This document shows, piece by piece, positions 7,692 through 16,805 of a stretch of DNA of 64,000 nt. The notes below the pieces were generated by a model, which saw only the letters and a program-made list of their open reading frames with translations, did not search any database and was not told the DNA's origin. Each line of letters opens with the position of its first letter. Position 1 is the stretch's first letter. Source of the DNA: PALSA-1296 sp038210275. Its GTDB lineage: Bacteria; Bacteroidota; Ignavibacteria; Palsa-1295. The stretch spans positions 124,001 to 188,000 of the forward strand of contig JBBQWV010000001.1 in assembly GCA_038210275.1 (NCBI GenBank), given 5' to 3'. The translations under genes were made by a program, and so were the position numbers.

Positions 7692-8042
7692 TTACGCATT
7701 TTTAGGCTGAGGCAGTATGACCGGAACAGAAAACCTTATTCGGTTTTGAAATTTGTTTTGTTCTTCTTTGTTTAAGCCAGCGCCTGCGCCGAATAGTCCA
7801 CCGAAAACAGCAATACTTGCTTTGCCTCCTTTCGCTTCTGAAGCTTCCACAGCGACATCAAAATCAACTGCGAATATTTGTGTTCCCGTATCACCAACTG
7901 AATACCCTGCAGCTCGATTAGTATCACGGTGGTATGGCTGATATTTTGGATTAATTATCATATCAATAGTGGAAGACTGCGCGGCTTTTACGCCAGTGGC
8001 AATTTCCGTTAATGTTTGCGAGATAAAGTCTTTTAATTCCAT
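7692..8042 (-). CDS. Small unknown protein, possibly Trypco2-like
   Basis: A 116-residue protein starting MELKDFISQTLTEIATGVKAAQ, an amphipathic helix with regular hydrophobic spacing. A central strand region follows (TQIFAVDFDVAVEA), then a glycine/alanine-rich loop (AVFGGLFGAGAGL) and a closing RIRFSVPVILP strand. This layout resembles a group of small bacterial proteins that includes the trypsin-co-occurring (Trypco2) domain, found with proteases and conflict systems; the match is by memory of pattern and is uncertain. An upstream ATG at 8078 would overlap the preceding small gene, so 8042 is preferred. Confidence 0.55.
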   Translation of the reverse strand: MELKDFISQTLTEIATGVKAAQSSTIDMIINPKYQPYHRDTNRAAGYSVGDTGTQIFAVDFDVAVEASEAKGGKASIAVFGGLFGAGAGLNKEEQNKFQNRIRFSVPVILPQPKNA

Positions 8043-8065
8043 AGTTATGACAATTTTGTAAGTAG

Positions 8066-8194
8066 TCAATCCAACCATTTCTTTGGTAACTTAGTTGCCC
8101 CTACTAATACAGCTACTACCTCGCCATTCTTTGCCGGATCAGGGTGATGCATTTCATAGACTGCATATCCTTTCGCGTGAAGTTCTGCCGCCAT
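8066..8194 (-). CDS. Small hypothetical protein or C-terminal remnant
   Basis: Reading leftward, an ATG at 8194 gives 42 residues beginning MAAELHAKGYAVYEMHH and ending VLVGATKLPKKWLD. Amino-acid composition looks coding. The frame stays open upstream to a TAA near 8243 (SHLRQRVEQQITESEKNRK precedes the ATG), and a coding-looking ENKFGEDNNPTFDSG lies in another frame just before that. This suggests a longer gene that has suffered a frameshift or lost its 5' part. It ends 24 bases before the next leftward gene, so the two were probably one operon. No family recognised. Confidence 0.4.
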   Translation of the reverse strand: MAAELHAKGYAVYEMHHPDPAKNGEVVAVLVGATKLPKKWLD

Positions 8195-8351
8195 CTTTCG
8201 GTTCTTTTCGGATTCAGTTATTTGTTGTTCTACCCGCTGTCGAAGGTGGGATTATTGTCCTCTCCGAATTTGTTCTCTATTGTTACGCAAAAATTGAGGG
8301 GAAAATTTTCACAAATTTCCTTTCATTTCATAAATTCAAGTTTAGACGAAA

Positions 8352-11180
8352 TTGCCTAAGGACGCTCCAAATACTCTTCCATCTTCGAAACGCCCTATTG
8401 AGATAAAGGGTGCTCGAGTTCATAACCTGAAGAATGTATCGCTTTCGCTTCCGCGCAATAAGCTTATCGTTTTTACCGGAGTCAGCGGTTCGGGCAAATC
8501 CTCGCTTGCATTCGATACACTTTATGCCGAAGGCCAACGCCGTTATGTCGAAAGCCTTTCCGTTTATGCACGGCAATTTCTGGAGCGGATGCAAAAGCCT
8601 GATGTTGATGCGTTGATAGGAATCAGCCCTGCTGTTGCCATCGAGCAAAAAACGCTTATCCGCAATCCGCGCTCAACGGTCGGCACGCAGACAGAAATTT
8701 ATGATTATCTTCGTGTACTCTATGCACGGATCGGCACGACTTTCTGCGTAAAATGCGGCTCCGTTGTCCGCAAGGATACCCCGCTTTCGATCATTGAAGC
8801 GCTGAGTGAAAGTTATAAGAACGGAGATAAATTCTACGTTCTTTTCCCGATGCATCGGCATGAAAAACATTCGCTTGAAGATGAATGGAAAAATCTTCGC
8901 GGACAGGGATTTTTCCGTATCGTGCTTTCCGAACGTGGGAATATTTTTGAACTATCGGAAGAATCGCCAAAGAAGATCACGCCAAATGAAGTACGAATTC
9001 TTGTTGACCGTCTGATATGGCGATCAGATGACGATGATTTCCGCTCGCGCTTAGTTGATTCGCTTGAAACTGCATTCCGCGAAGGCGCCGGAAAAGTCAT
9101 TATTGCAAAATTAAACGGCGATGGCACAACGACAGAAAAACCATTCAGCAACAGATTCGAATGCGCTATAGACGGCATTCCGTACGAAGAGCCTGAGCCT
9201 CGGCTTTTTGCATTCAATAGTCCCTTTGGTGCTTGTCCGGAATGCGAAGGCTTCGGACGCTCTGTCGGTATTGATCTGAATCTTGTCGTGCCGGATAAAT
9301 CCAAATCTCTCAATCAAGGCGCTATCGCTTGTTGGACTGGACCGAAATTTTCATCGTATCTGCGTGATCTTATTGTCGTTTCGAAAAGAGCCAACGTGCG
9401 ATTGGATACGCCGTATGCACTTCTTACTGATGAGGAACGGGAAACAATTTGGGAAGGATACGGAAAAGAATTTGACGGACTGAAAGGATTTTTCCGCGAG
9501 CTTGAAACGCATACCTATAAACTTCACTACCGCGTAATTCTCTCTCGCTACCGCGGATATACTACGTGTTCGAAATGTCATGGTTCGCGTTTGAGACCTG
9601 CGGCATTAAATGTAAAAGTAGCAGGACTTACGATCTATGATGTCGTCAAGAAAACAATTCAGCATTCGAAAGAACATTTCGAAACAATCGAGCTTTCGGA
9701 ATTTCATAAATTTATTGCCGACCGACTCATTATTGAAATTCAAAAAAGGCTTCGCTATCTCGATGATGTCGGCTTGGGTTATCTCACTCTCGAACGCTTA
9801 TCCAATACGCTTTCCGGCGGCGAGTCGCAACGCATCCAGCTTGCAAGTTCACTTGGCGGCGCGTTGACCGGCACGCTCTATGTACTTGATGAACCAAGTA
9901 TTGGCTTGCATCAAAAAGATACTGAGAGATTGCTTGGCATTCTGCGAAAAGTTCGTGATCTTGGCAACACTGTTATTGTCGTCGAGCATGATGAAGAAAT
10001 CATTCGCGCTGCTGATCATCTTATTGATTTCGGTCCCAATGCCGGTGAGCTTGGAGGTGAAGTAGTTTTCGAGGGGGAAATCCCTGAACTTCTTAAAGCG
10101 AAAAATACACAATCGTTAACGGCGCAATATCTTAGTGGCAAGAAAGAAATTCCAATTCCGAAAAAACGTCGTCGGATAAATCCGAAGCTTTCTGTTCGAA
10201 TAAAAGGAGCGGCAGAAAATAATCTGAAAGGGATTGATGTTGCATTTCCGATTGGTGTATTCGTTGCAGTAACAGGTGTATCGGGTTCGGGAAAATCTAC
10301 GCTGGTGCATAATGTTTTATATTCGGGTTTACGAAAACTTAAAGGTGAACCGGTCAATGATATCGGCACGCATAGCGAGATGGATGGAGCGGAGTATATT
10401 GATGCCATCGAGATGATCGATCAAACTCCGATCGGCAGAACGCCTCGCTCGAATCCGGCAACGTATGTGAATGCCTTCGATTATATTCGCGATGCTTTTT
10501 CAAAGACGACGTATGCGAAGCAGCGCGAATGGACACCCGGATATTTTTCTTTCAATGTGCCAGGCGGCAGATGCGAAACGTGTCAGGGTGAAGGCTACGT
10601 AAAAGTCGAGATGCAATTCCTTGCCGATATGTATTTGCTTTGCGAGACTTGTAACGGTTCACGCTATAAGCAGGAAGTGCTTGATGCAACAATTGACGGA
10701 AAAAATATAGTTGATGTATTAAAGATGACTGTCAGCGACGGATTAAAATTCTTTGAAAAATATCCGCGCATTGCATCGCGCTTGAAGAAGCTTGAAGACG
10801 TGGGCGTTGGTTATATGAAACTCGGTCAGCCTGCTAATACATTGAGCGGCGGCGAAGCACAGCGTATCAAACTCGCAGCACATCTATCCGAGAATATGAA
10901 GGATAATACCCTCTTCATTTTTGATGAGCCAACAACGGGATTACATTTTGACGACATTGCAAAATTGTTGAAGGCGCTCAATGCACTTGTCGATGCAGGA
11001 AATTCAGTCATCGTGATCGAGCATAACTTGGAAGTTGTCAAATGCGCTGACTGGGTGATTGATCTTGGTCCCGGCGCAGGTGAAGAAGGTGGCTCACTTG
11101 TCGCAGTCGGAACGCCGGAAGATGTTGCAAAAGTCAAAAGCTCTTATACAGGACAGTATTTACGCAAGCTTGTTCAATAA
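8352..11180 (+). CDS. uvrA: Excinuclease ABC subunit A
   Basis: UvrA recognises DNA lesions in nucleotide excision repair and loads UvrB. The 942-residue protein has two ABC ATPase modules: Walker A GVSGSGKSS near residue 38 and GVSGSGKST near 640, with LSGGESQRIQLA and LSGGEAQRIKLA signatures. Zinc modules are visible at CVKCG, CPECEGFG/CSKCHGSR and CETCQGEGY/CETCNGSR. Length is typical. The start is taken as TTG at 8352: a stop lies three codons upstream in frame and no ATG precedes the first Walker strand. The TAA lies two bases before the lpxB start. Confidence 0.97.
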   Translation: MPKDAPNTLPSSKRPIEIKGARVHNLKNVSLSLPRNKLIVFTGVSGSGKSSLAFDTLYAEGQRRYVESLSVYARQFLERMQKPDVDALIGISPAVAIEQKTLIRNPRSTVGTQTEIYDYLRVLYARIGTTFCVKCGSVVRKDTPLSIIEALSESYKNGDKFYVLFPMHRHEKHSLEDEWKNLRGQGFFRIVLSERGNIFELSEESPKKITPNEVRILVDRLIWRSDDDDFRSRLVDSLETAFREGAGKVIIAKLNGDGTTTEKPFSNRFECAIDGIPYEEPEPRLFAFNSPFGACPECEGFGRSVGIDLNLVVPDKSKSLNQGAIACWTGPKFSSYLRDLIVVSKRANVRLDTPYALLTDEERETIWEGYGKEFDGLKGFFRELETHTYKLHYRVILSRYRGYTTCSKCHGSRLRPAALNVKVAGLTIYDVVKKTIQHSKEHFETIELSEFHKFIADRLIIEIQKRLRYLDDVGLGYLTLERLSNTLSGGESQRIQLASSLGGALTGTLYVLDEPSIGLHQKDTERLLGILRKVRDLGNTVIVVEHDEEIIRAADHLIDFGPNAGELGGEVVFEGEIPELLKAKNTQSLTAQYLSGKKEIPIPKKRRRINPKLSVRIKGAAENNLKGIDVAFPIGVFVAVTGVSGSGKSTLVHNVLYSGLRKLKGEPVNDIGTHSEMDGAEYIDAIEMIDQTPIGRTPRSNPATYVNAFDYIRDAFSKTTYAKQREWTPGYFSFNVPGGRCETCQGEGYVKVEMQFLADMYLLCETCNGSRYKQEVLDATIDGKNIVDVLKMTVSDGLKFFEKYPRIASRLKKLEDVGVGYMKLGQPANTLSGGEAQRIKLAAHLSENMKDNTLFIFDEPTTGLHFDDIAKLLKALNALVDAGNSVIVIEHNLEVVKCADWVIDLGPGAGEEGGSLVAVGTPEDVAKVKSSYTGQYLRKLVQ

Positions 11181-11182
11181 TT

Positions 11183-12349
11183 TTGCGCGTGGGAAACAGC
11201 ACTAAAATTCTTGTCGTTGCAGGCGAAGCCTCCGGTGACCGTCTTGCGGCGCGGGCATTGCATCATGCCGTGATGATTGCGAAAATGCGTAATAAATCAT
11301 TAGAATTATTCGGCATCGGCGGCAGAGAGTGCGAGCAGCTTGGAATGAATTGTCTCTACTCAACTGATCAAATGTCCGTCGTTGGTTTTTTGGAAGTTGC
11401 AAAAAGATATTTATTTTTCAGAAAAGTTTTGCAAGAAATTATTTTTCTTCTTGATTCAAAAGATAATCGTCCTGATATTCTTTTTCTCATTGACTACCCG
11501 GGGTTCAATCTCCGTCTTGCTAAAGAAGCACATAAGCGCGGAATCCGAGTGGTGTTCTATGTAAGCCCGCAAGTATGGGCATGGAAGGCCTCTCGCGTAA
11601 AAGATATTGTTGCTTCAGTGGATGATATGCTGGTGATCTTTCCGTTCGAAGTTGAGATCTATAAAAATGCAGGACTTGCGAAGACTCATTTTGTCGGACA
11701 TCCGCTGCTGGAAATTATTAAACAGGAGCGAGAGACATTTTCATCGCGTGAAGATTTTGCTGCGAAGTTCGGACTTGATGCAAGCAAGAACTGGCTGCTT
11801 ATATTTCCCGGAAGCAGAAGAGAAGAAGTAGAGAAACATCTTCGGATCATGGGAAATGCTGCGATAGCATTTTTAGCAAAGAAAAACTGGCAGGCTGTTG
11901 TTGTTGAATCCGATGCTGTGCCTCGTTCATACTATAGTGAAATTGATCCGCTCAAAGTACAGCATTTCCGTTCTGCACAAAATATTCATGAGCTAATGCA
12001 TCATGCGCAGCTCGGCATCTTAAAAAGTGGAACAACGACGCTCGAAGCAGGACTGATTGGGCTTCCGGGTGTCATTTGTTATAAGACAAGCAACCTGACC
12101 TATCAGGTCGCGAAGCGGATGATCACACTAAAATTTATCGGGTTAATAAATATCGTTCTTGGAAAAAAGCTTTACCCTGAACTCATTCAATCAGATTTTA
12201 CTTCTGAAAAAATCGTTGAATGTTTAGAAACAGTATTTGATCAGAACGAAAAATTCACCGATCAATTAAAGGAGGTGTGGGATATTCTAAAAGCTCCGAA
12301 TAATTCGCCATCGCGGCGTGTTGCTGAAATACTATTGGGAGATGCTTAG
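11183..12349 (+). CDS. lpxB: Lipid-A-disaccharide synthase
   Basis: LpxB joins UDP-2,3-diacylglucosamine to lipid X to form the lipid A disaccharide at the inner face of the inner membrane. The 388-residue protein has the N-terminal VVAGEASGDRLAA motif, the GIGG loop, the FYVSPQVWAWKASRVK segment, the LLIFPGSRREEVEKH motif and the SGTTTLEAGLIGLPGVICYK signature. The start is TTG at 11183, with an in-frame GTG at 11189 as the alternative. It overlaps the next gene by eight bases and belongs to a lipid A gene cluster with the acyltransferase and lpxK. Confidence 0.95.
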   Translation: MRVGNSTKILVVAGEASGDRLAARALHHAVMIAKMRNKSLELFGIGGRECEQLGMNCLYSTDQMSVVGFLEVAKRYLFFRKVLQEIIFLLDSKDNRPDILFLIDYPGFNLRLAKEAHKRGIRVVFYVSPQVWAWKASRVKDIVASVDDMLVIFPFEVEIYKNAGLAKTHFVGHPLLEIIKQERETFSSREDFAAKFGLDASKNWLLIFPGSRREEVEKHLRIMGNAAIAFLAKKNWQAVVVESDAVPRSYYSEIDPLKVQHFRSAQNIHELMHHAQLGILKSGTTTLEAGLIGLPGVICYKTSNLTYQVAKRMITLKFIGLINIVLGKKLYPELIQSDFTSEKIVECLETVFDQNEKFTDQLKEVWDILKAPNNSPSRRVAEILLGDA

Positions 12350-12926
12350 CACAGTATTGCCGCCGGGATTAACGACGCTCATCCATTCTCTTCGCTTCAA
12401 GTGGATCGGGGAGCCATTGCCTGAAAAATGCGTTGTTGCATTCTGGCATTCACGAATGATCGCAGGTTGGTGGGTTGCAAGGCAAGATGCCGTGGCGCTC
12501 GTTAGCAAAAGTAAAGACGGAGAATATCTCGATAAGATCCTCAAAAATTGGGATTACAAAACTGTGCGAGGGTCAAGTTCTGTTTCAGGTAAAGAAGCAT
12601 TGGATGAAGCGCTTACGATGATTCGAAGTGGCGAAGTAAAGCGGCTTGTCATCACCCCCGATGGACCAAGAGGACCAAAAGAAGTTTTCAAACGTGGCGC
12701 ATTTCTTGCTGCTCAAGAATTAGATTTGCCTCTCTACTTTCTTTCCATCGAATATAACGGCGGTATGGATCTGACAAAAAGCTGGGATAAATTTCAAGTG
12801 CCATATCCACTTTCTTCCGTCACGATTACTCCACATTTGATTGACACATCAAAATTTCCTTCTAATCCCGAAGAGCAAAAGCGATTCTTAGAGAAGGCTT
12901 CAATTCCATTTCGCACCGGTCAATGA
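12342..12926 (+). CDS. DUF374/LPLAT family acyltransferase
   Basis: A lysophospholipid-acyltransferase-like protein of 194 residues (DUF374). Visible motifs are VVAFWHSRMIAGWW (catalytic His region), VRGSSSVSGKEALDEAL and ITPDGPRGPKEVFKRGAF, the typical TPDGPRGP block of DUF374. The position between lpxB and lpxK suggests it acts on lipid A or Kdo-lipid A precursors, replacing a classical LpxL; this is inference from context. ATG at 12342 overlaps the lpxB stop, and its 3' end overlaps lpxK by four bases. Confidence 0.88.
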   Translation: MLSTVLPPGLTTLIHSLRFKWIGEPLPEKCVVAFWHSRMIAGWWVARQDAVALVSKSKDGEYLDKILKNWDYKTVRGSSSVSGKEALDEALTMIRSGEVKRLVITPDGPRGPKEVFKRGAFLAAQELDLPLYFLSIEYNGGMDLTKSWDKFQVPYPLSSVTITPHLIDTSKFPSNPEEQKRFLEKASIPFRTGQ

Positions 12927-13945
12927 ATTTCACTGATTTACTGAATCCATATTCATACGCAATGAAGTTGCGGCGGATTCTCTATCGCATTGGAGTTCTG
13001 AAGTCCGAAAAAATTATTGTTCCTATTATTTCCATCGGTAATCTTTCCATGGGTGGAACAGGGAAAACACCTGTCACTTTACATATTGCCGATCATTGTA
13101 TCGAAACTCTGAAGAAGAGAACTGCAATTGTGCTTCGCGGATATAAAAGAAAATCTTTAGGCTATCTGCTCGTTAGTGATGGAACAAGAATCATAGAAGA
13201 TGTTCTGCGAAGTGGAGACGAAGCCCAGCTTTATGCAAAAGAGCTTCCCGACGCAATCGTGATCTGCGATGAAGACCGCGTTCGCGGTGCAAGAATGGCA
13301 GTAGCACTCGGAGCTGAAGTTATTCTGCTTGATGATGGATTTCAGCATCAGCGTCTTAAACGGGACTTGAATATTTTACTTATTAATTCTGAAGAGGGTA
13401 TTCCTCCTACTTTGCCATTTGGTAAAGGTCGTGAAAATTCTTCGGCGATAAAGGATGCAGATATTATCATTCAGACAAATTTTGACGAAAAGATACATCC
13501 TGCACTTGAATTTAGTCAGAAGCCTGTTGTCTTTTCTCGCACGGTTCTTAGCAGTGTTAATCTTTATTCCGGAGATGAGGAGATTGATGCGCTCCCTGAG
13601 ATATTAAATGGCGAAAAAATATTAGTTCTAAGCGGCATTGCACATCCTGAAAGATTCGAACGATCACTTGCTGAGTTTGCCACATTAATAATTTCATATC
13701 GTCTTGATGATCATTCGGAATATGATTTGGTGACTTTAGAAAAAGTTGCCGCAAAAGCAAAGTTAGAAAAATGCACCATGATCGCAACGACGACAAAAGA
13801 TGCAGTGAAAATGTTAGAAAACTATATTGCATTACAGCAAAAGGATAACTCGCTACCGCCAATTGCGGTTATTCATAGCAGTATTGAATTTATAGGCGGT
13901 GACAAATTGCTCTTTTCTAAGATAAACAATCTTTTCAAAAAATGA
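12923..13945 (+). CDS. lpxK: Tetraacyldisaccharide 4'-kinase
   Basis: LpxK phosphorylates the 4' position of the lipid A disaccharide precursor. The 340-residue protein has an N-terminal membrane-associated helix, the P-loop ISIGNLSMGGTGKTPV at about residues 37-52, the VLRGYKRKS motif, GDEAQLYA, and the VILLDDGFQHQRLKRD block near residue 135, all diagnostic of LpxK. Start and stop overlap both neighbours by four bases, so translation is probably coupled through lpxB, the DUF374 gene, lpxK and the amidotransferase gene. Confidence 0.95.
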   Translation: MNFTDLLNPYSYAMKLRRILYRIGVLKSEKIIVPIISIGNLSMGGTGKTPVTLHIADHCIETLKKRTAIVLRGYKRKSLGYLLVSDGTRIIEDVLRSGDEAQLYAKELPDAIVICDEDRVRGARMAVALGAEVILLDDGFQHQRLKRDLNILLINSEEGIPPTLPFGKGRENSSAIKDADIIIQTNFDEKIHPALEFSQKPVVFSRTVLSSVNLYSGDEEIDALPEILNGEKILVLSGIAHPERFERSLAEFATLIISYRLDDHSEYDLVTLEKVAAKAKLEKCTMIATTTKDAVKMLENYIALQQKDNSLPPIAVIHSSIEFIGGDKLLFSKINNLFKK

Positions 13946-14685
13946 TATTACACATCGGACTTAGTTACGCTCCGAAGAGCAATCCAAAATACGGAAAATA
14001 TGCTGAAGCCCTTCAAAAAGCAGTTGAAGCAATTGGTCATACAGTGAGCGTTTCTGATCTATCCGAAAATCCCGATCTTATTAAAGAGATAGACGGAATC
14101 GTCTTCACAGGCGGAGCTGATGTTGAGCCTTCACTTTATGGCAAACCTGAATTACGTTCTCAGTGCGATGAAATTGATGCCGACCGAGATAAAAATGAAT
14201 TCAGTTTTGCAAAGTCTGCTGATGAAATAGGATTACCGATTTTAGGAATTTGCCGAGGATTGCAACTACTTAATGTTCATTACGGCGGCACACTCATTGC
14301 TGATCTCGAAACAACAGGTAAGCCTCCGCATAGCAAGATAGAAGGAAAAGATCGTCGTCATGAAGTTCATCTTGAACCGGGAAAACTTGTCAGAAAAGTT
14401 GCTCGTGTTTCTGATGGTTCAGTGACGAGCGCTCATCATCAGGCAATAGATCAGCTTGCTCCCGGAATGGTTGTCGGTGCAAAATCCTGCGACGATGATA
14501 TCATCGAAGCGATCGAATGGAATGATCAATCAGCTCGACCTTATTTTCTTGCCGTGCAATGGCATCCTGAAAGAATGGAGTATGACGAGCCGCTTTCTGG
14601 CTCAATTTTCGAAAGTTTTCTTTGGGAAGTCGCGGCGCAGAAAATGCTTTCGGCAAGAATAAAGAGAGAAGACTTAAAAAGATAA
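13942..14685 (+). CDS. Class I glutamine amidotransferase, gamma-glutamyl-GABA hydrolase type
   Basis: A 247-residue peptidase C26 family protein (PuuD-like). The nucleophile Cys is in LGICRGLQLLNVHYGG (about residue 98), the catalytic His-Glu pair is in AVQWHPERMEYD (about 211-213), and FTGGADVEPSLYG is the family's substrate-side motif. Related enzymes hydrolyse gamma-glutamyl-GABA or gamma-glutamyl conjugates. It ends the lipid A operon by a four-base overlap with lpxK, but a role in lipid A synthesis is not expected. A strong hairpin follows the stop. Confidence 0.88.
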   Translation: MILHIGLSYAPKSNPKYGKYAEALQKAVEAIGHTVSVSDLSENPDLIKEIDGIVFTGGADVEPSLYGKPELRSQCDEIDADRDKNEFSFAKSADEIGLPILGICRGLQLLNVHYGGTLIADLETTGKPPHSKIEGKDRRHEVHLEPGKLVRKVARVSDGSVTSAHHQAIDQLAPGMVVGAKSCDDDIIEAIEWNDQSARPYFLAVQWHPERMEYDEPLSGSIFESFLWEVAAQKMLSARIKREDLKR

Positions 14686-14693
14686 GATAGAAA

Positions 14694-14725
14694 ACCATAG
14701 GACGCAGGGTTCCGCGTCCTATGGT
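14694..14725. terminator. Perfect 12-base hairpin between convergent genes
   Basis: ACCATAGGACGC pairs with GCGTCCTATGGT around an 8-base loop. It lies between the amidotransferase stop and the leftward histone-like gene. On the minus strand the stem is followed by TTTTC, so it can terminate the leftward transcript; on the plus strand there is no T run. Confidence 0.65.
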
Positions 14726-14768
14726 AATCATTAAGGCAACTTGGCTCTAAAGAAAATCAGAAAAAACC

Positions 14769-14957
14769 TTACGCAGGTTCTTTTGCAGAGGTCTTCATGC
14801 CCTGCACTTCCAAACGAATTTCCTGAGCTTTCTTTTTCAGCTCGTTCATTGCCTTGCGGACTCTTGTTCCTGCAGACTTATTTCCCTTGACGTAAAACTT
14901 ATCGAAATCATGTTCGAAGCTTGCGATGAGGGCTTGAAGTTCATTGAATCTTTCCAT
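14769..14957 (-). CDS. Histone H1-like protein
   Basis: A 62-residue basic protein of the Hc1/histone H1-like family common in Bacteroidota. It begins MERFNELQALIASFEHDFDK, followed by the conserved VKGNKSAGTRVRKAMNELKKKAQEIR core, with lysines and arginines in the second half. It probably binds DNA and helps organise the nucleoid. AGGAG lies seven bases before the ATG, and a TATGTTTG promoter element lies about 45 bases upstream, so it is likely a strong single-gene unit ended by the hairpin at 14694. Confidence 0.85.
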   Translation of the reverse strand: MERFNELQALIASFEHDFDKFYVKGNKSAGTRVRKAMNELKKKAQEIRLEVQGMKTSAKEPA

Positions 14958-15000
14958 GTATCAGTCTCCTAATTAATTATTATAAGAAAATGTTAAAAGC

Positions 15001-15008
15001 CAAACATA
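15001..15008 (-). promoter_or_regulatory. Bacteroidota-type -7 element (TATGTTTG)
   Basis: On the minus strand TATGTTTG matches TAnnTTTG and lies about 43 bases before the histone-like ATG. No clear TTG -33 element is present. Confidence 0.45.
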
Positions 15009-15131
15009 CTTTGGAATACGAAGATACAGCATTTTTTGGCTTAAAACAAGCACTTTTCGCGTTTTGTAGATATCTCTACTTGATGATAAATGGAAATGTA
15101 TAAAATAGAAGTCAGAATTTTATATCTTATG

Positions 15132-15680
15132 CTATTTTGAACCGCTATTCTGACCAGCCCGAATACACTCAAAAACGGCAACTCCGAAGGCGACTGCCAC
15201 ATTTAATGAGTGTTTTGCGCCAAACATGGGAATGTCTAATGCGATGTCACAAATCGAAAGAGCTTCATCACTGACCCCTGTTATTTCATTTCCAATAATG
15301 AGCGCCATCGGGAAATCACTGGACTTGAGATCAAAGATGGAATGACTTTTATCTGTTAATTCTAATGCTGCGATCTTCATCCCTTTCGCTTTGCAATCAT
15401 TAATGGCTTCAGCCATTGTGGCAAAATGTTTGAAGGGTACGGTCTTCGTTGCATCGAGCGCAGTTTTTTCGATTTCCTTCCTTGGCGGATGCGGAGTATA
15501 GCCGACAGTATAGATCGCTTCGATTCGCGCTCCATCGGAGGTTCGAAAGATCGAACCGACATTATACATACTTCGGATATTATCCAAAATGGCGATCAGC
15601 GGAAAGCGTCCTTCGGTTTTAGCAGCATCCGTTTCGGTTAGTCGCGAACCCGCGATCTCAGCATGAAGAAGTTTTTTCAT
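15132..15680 (-). CDS. SpoU/TrmH family RNA methyltransferase
   Basis: A 182-residue SPOUT methyltransferase that adds methyl groups, usually 2'-O, to tRNA or rRNA. Motif 1 is LDNIRSMYNVGSIFRT with the catalytic arginine, motif 2 is ALIIGNEITGVSDEAL, and motif 3 is IPMFGAKHSLNVAVAFGV, which forms the knot that holds S-adenosylmethionine. There is no separate N-terminal RNA-binding domain. The ATG at 15680 overlaps the lptG stop as ATGA; a more distal start would lie inside lptG. It is the last gene of the redoxin-lptG leftward group. Confidence 0.9.
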   Translation of the reverse strand: MKKLLHAEIAGSRLTETDAAKTEGRFPLIAILDNIRSMYNVGSIFRTSDGARIEAIYTVGYTPHPPRKEIEKTALDATKTVPFKHFATMAEAINDCKAKGMKIAALELTDKSHSIFDLKSSDFPMALIIGNEITGVSDEALSICDIALDIPMFGAKHSLNVAVAFGVAVFECIRAGQNSGSK

Positions 15681-16774
15681 TTCTGAACTTTGAGGATCAC
15701 TCCGAGGGCGATGAGAATAAAAAGAATATTCGCAAGCCAAGCTGTCAGCACCGAATCAATCGCTCCTGTATAACCAAATGTTTGCGAGACTTTAGTAAAT
15801 GCCAGAAAGAAAAATGCGATTCCGATGGCAATGGCAAATTGGATGGCAAGTCCGCCGCGCTTTTTTTGCGAAGCGAAGGGTACTCCAAAAAGAATGACGA
15901 TCAGCGATGTGAACGACATCGCATATTTCGAATAATAATCTACTTCATCGTGCGCCGTATCTTCACCTGCTTGCTTTGCGAGATCAATACGTTTTTTGAA
16001 TTGTGTGTTCGTCAGCTCTTCATATTTCAATTGCCTCTCACGAAGTTCTTTCGGAGTGAAACTGAATTTTATCAAGCTTGCCGAATCTGATACTTTTGTA
16101 AATGATTCTCGGGATGAATCATTCGTGAAAATTCTTTCAACAGCATCAACAAGCTTCCATGATTTTTTCGTCGAATCCCAGAGCATCTGTCGCGCATCGA
16201 TTCTTCGATAGAGCTTGATCGGATTATTCGGTTCAAAAAAATAAATGCCGACTCTATCGGCGCGAAGTGATTCAAAAGTAAAATTCTGAATCACCACGAT
16301 CTCACCAATGCCTTCCTGCAAATGCAGATTCGATTGTGAACCAAGCGACGTCGTGCCCGGAAGATCATACTGACGCTGAAGCGCATCGACTCGGGCATTG
16401 GCACGAGGAAGTATCCAGCCGTTGAAGTACACTGCACCGAAGCTGATGAGAACTCCGAGCACCACGAATGGCAGCATGTAACGATAAAGCGACATACCCG
16501 CCGAACGCGTTGCTACGATCTCCGTCTGCTGAGACATTTTTCCGGTGGTAAATAAACTTCCCAGAAGCAAGGCGATCGGCAGCACGAGCGAGATCATCTG
16601 CGGCGTGAAGTTCACATAGTAATCGAGGATCATTTTGAACGGCACTTTCCGGTCAAGAAATTTATCAAGTTTCTCCATCAGATCTATTGCAACGAATAGA
16701 ATGATGAAAGCGGCGATCGAAACGAGCGTCGCCAAAATAAACTGCTTGATAATATACCGGTCGATTAATTTCAA
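15677..16774 (-). CDS. lptG: LptF/LptG family lipopolysaccharide export permease
   Basis: A 365-residue permease of the YjgP/YjgQ family. With LptB it powers extraction of lipopolysaccharide from the inner membrane toward the outer membrane. N-terminal helices at about 10-32, 55-75 and 98-120 surround the conserved MSQQTEIVATRSAGMS coupling-helix region, a periplasmic jellyroll spans about 130-270, and three helices follow to the C-terminus (YAMSFTSLIVILFGVPFA onward). G rather than F is chosen by resemblance only. It overlaps the methyltransferase gene by four bases. Confidence 0.9.
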   Translation of the reverse strand: MKLIDRYIIKQFILATLVSIAAFIILFVAIDLMEKLDKFLDRKVPFKMILDYYVNFTPQMISLVLPIALLLGSLFTTGKMSQQTEIVATRSAGMSLYRYMLPFVVLGVLISFGAVYFNGWILPRANARVDALQRQYDLPGTTSLGSQSNLHLQEGIGEIVVIQNFTFESLRADRVGIYFFEPNNPIKLYRRIDARQMLWDSTKKSWKLVDAVERIFTNDSSRESFTKVSDSASLIKFSFTPKELRERQLKYEELTNTQFKKRIDLAKQAGEDTAHDEVDYYSKYAMSFTSLIVILFGVPFASQKKRGGLAIQFAIAIGIAFFFLAFTKVSQTFGYTGAIDSVLTAWLANILFILIALGVILKVQK

Positions 16775-16805
16775 TAGTAGTTAAAATATATTTTACTGAT
16801 ATTAA

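Noticed and set aside
8095..8406. Rightward frame of about 100 codons upstream of uvrA
   Set aside because: It is antisense to the coding-looking leftward fragment at 8066-8194 and its composition (leucine and phenylalanine runs) is not coding.
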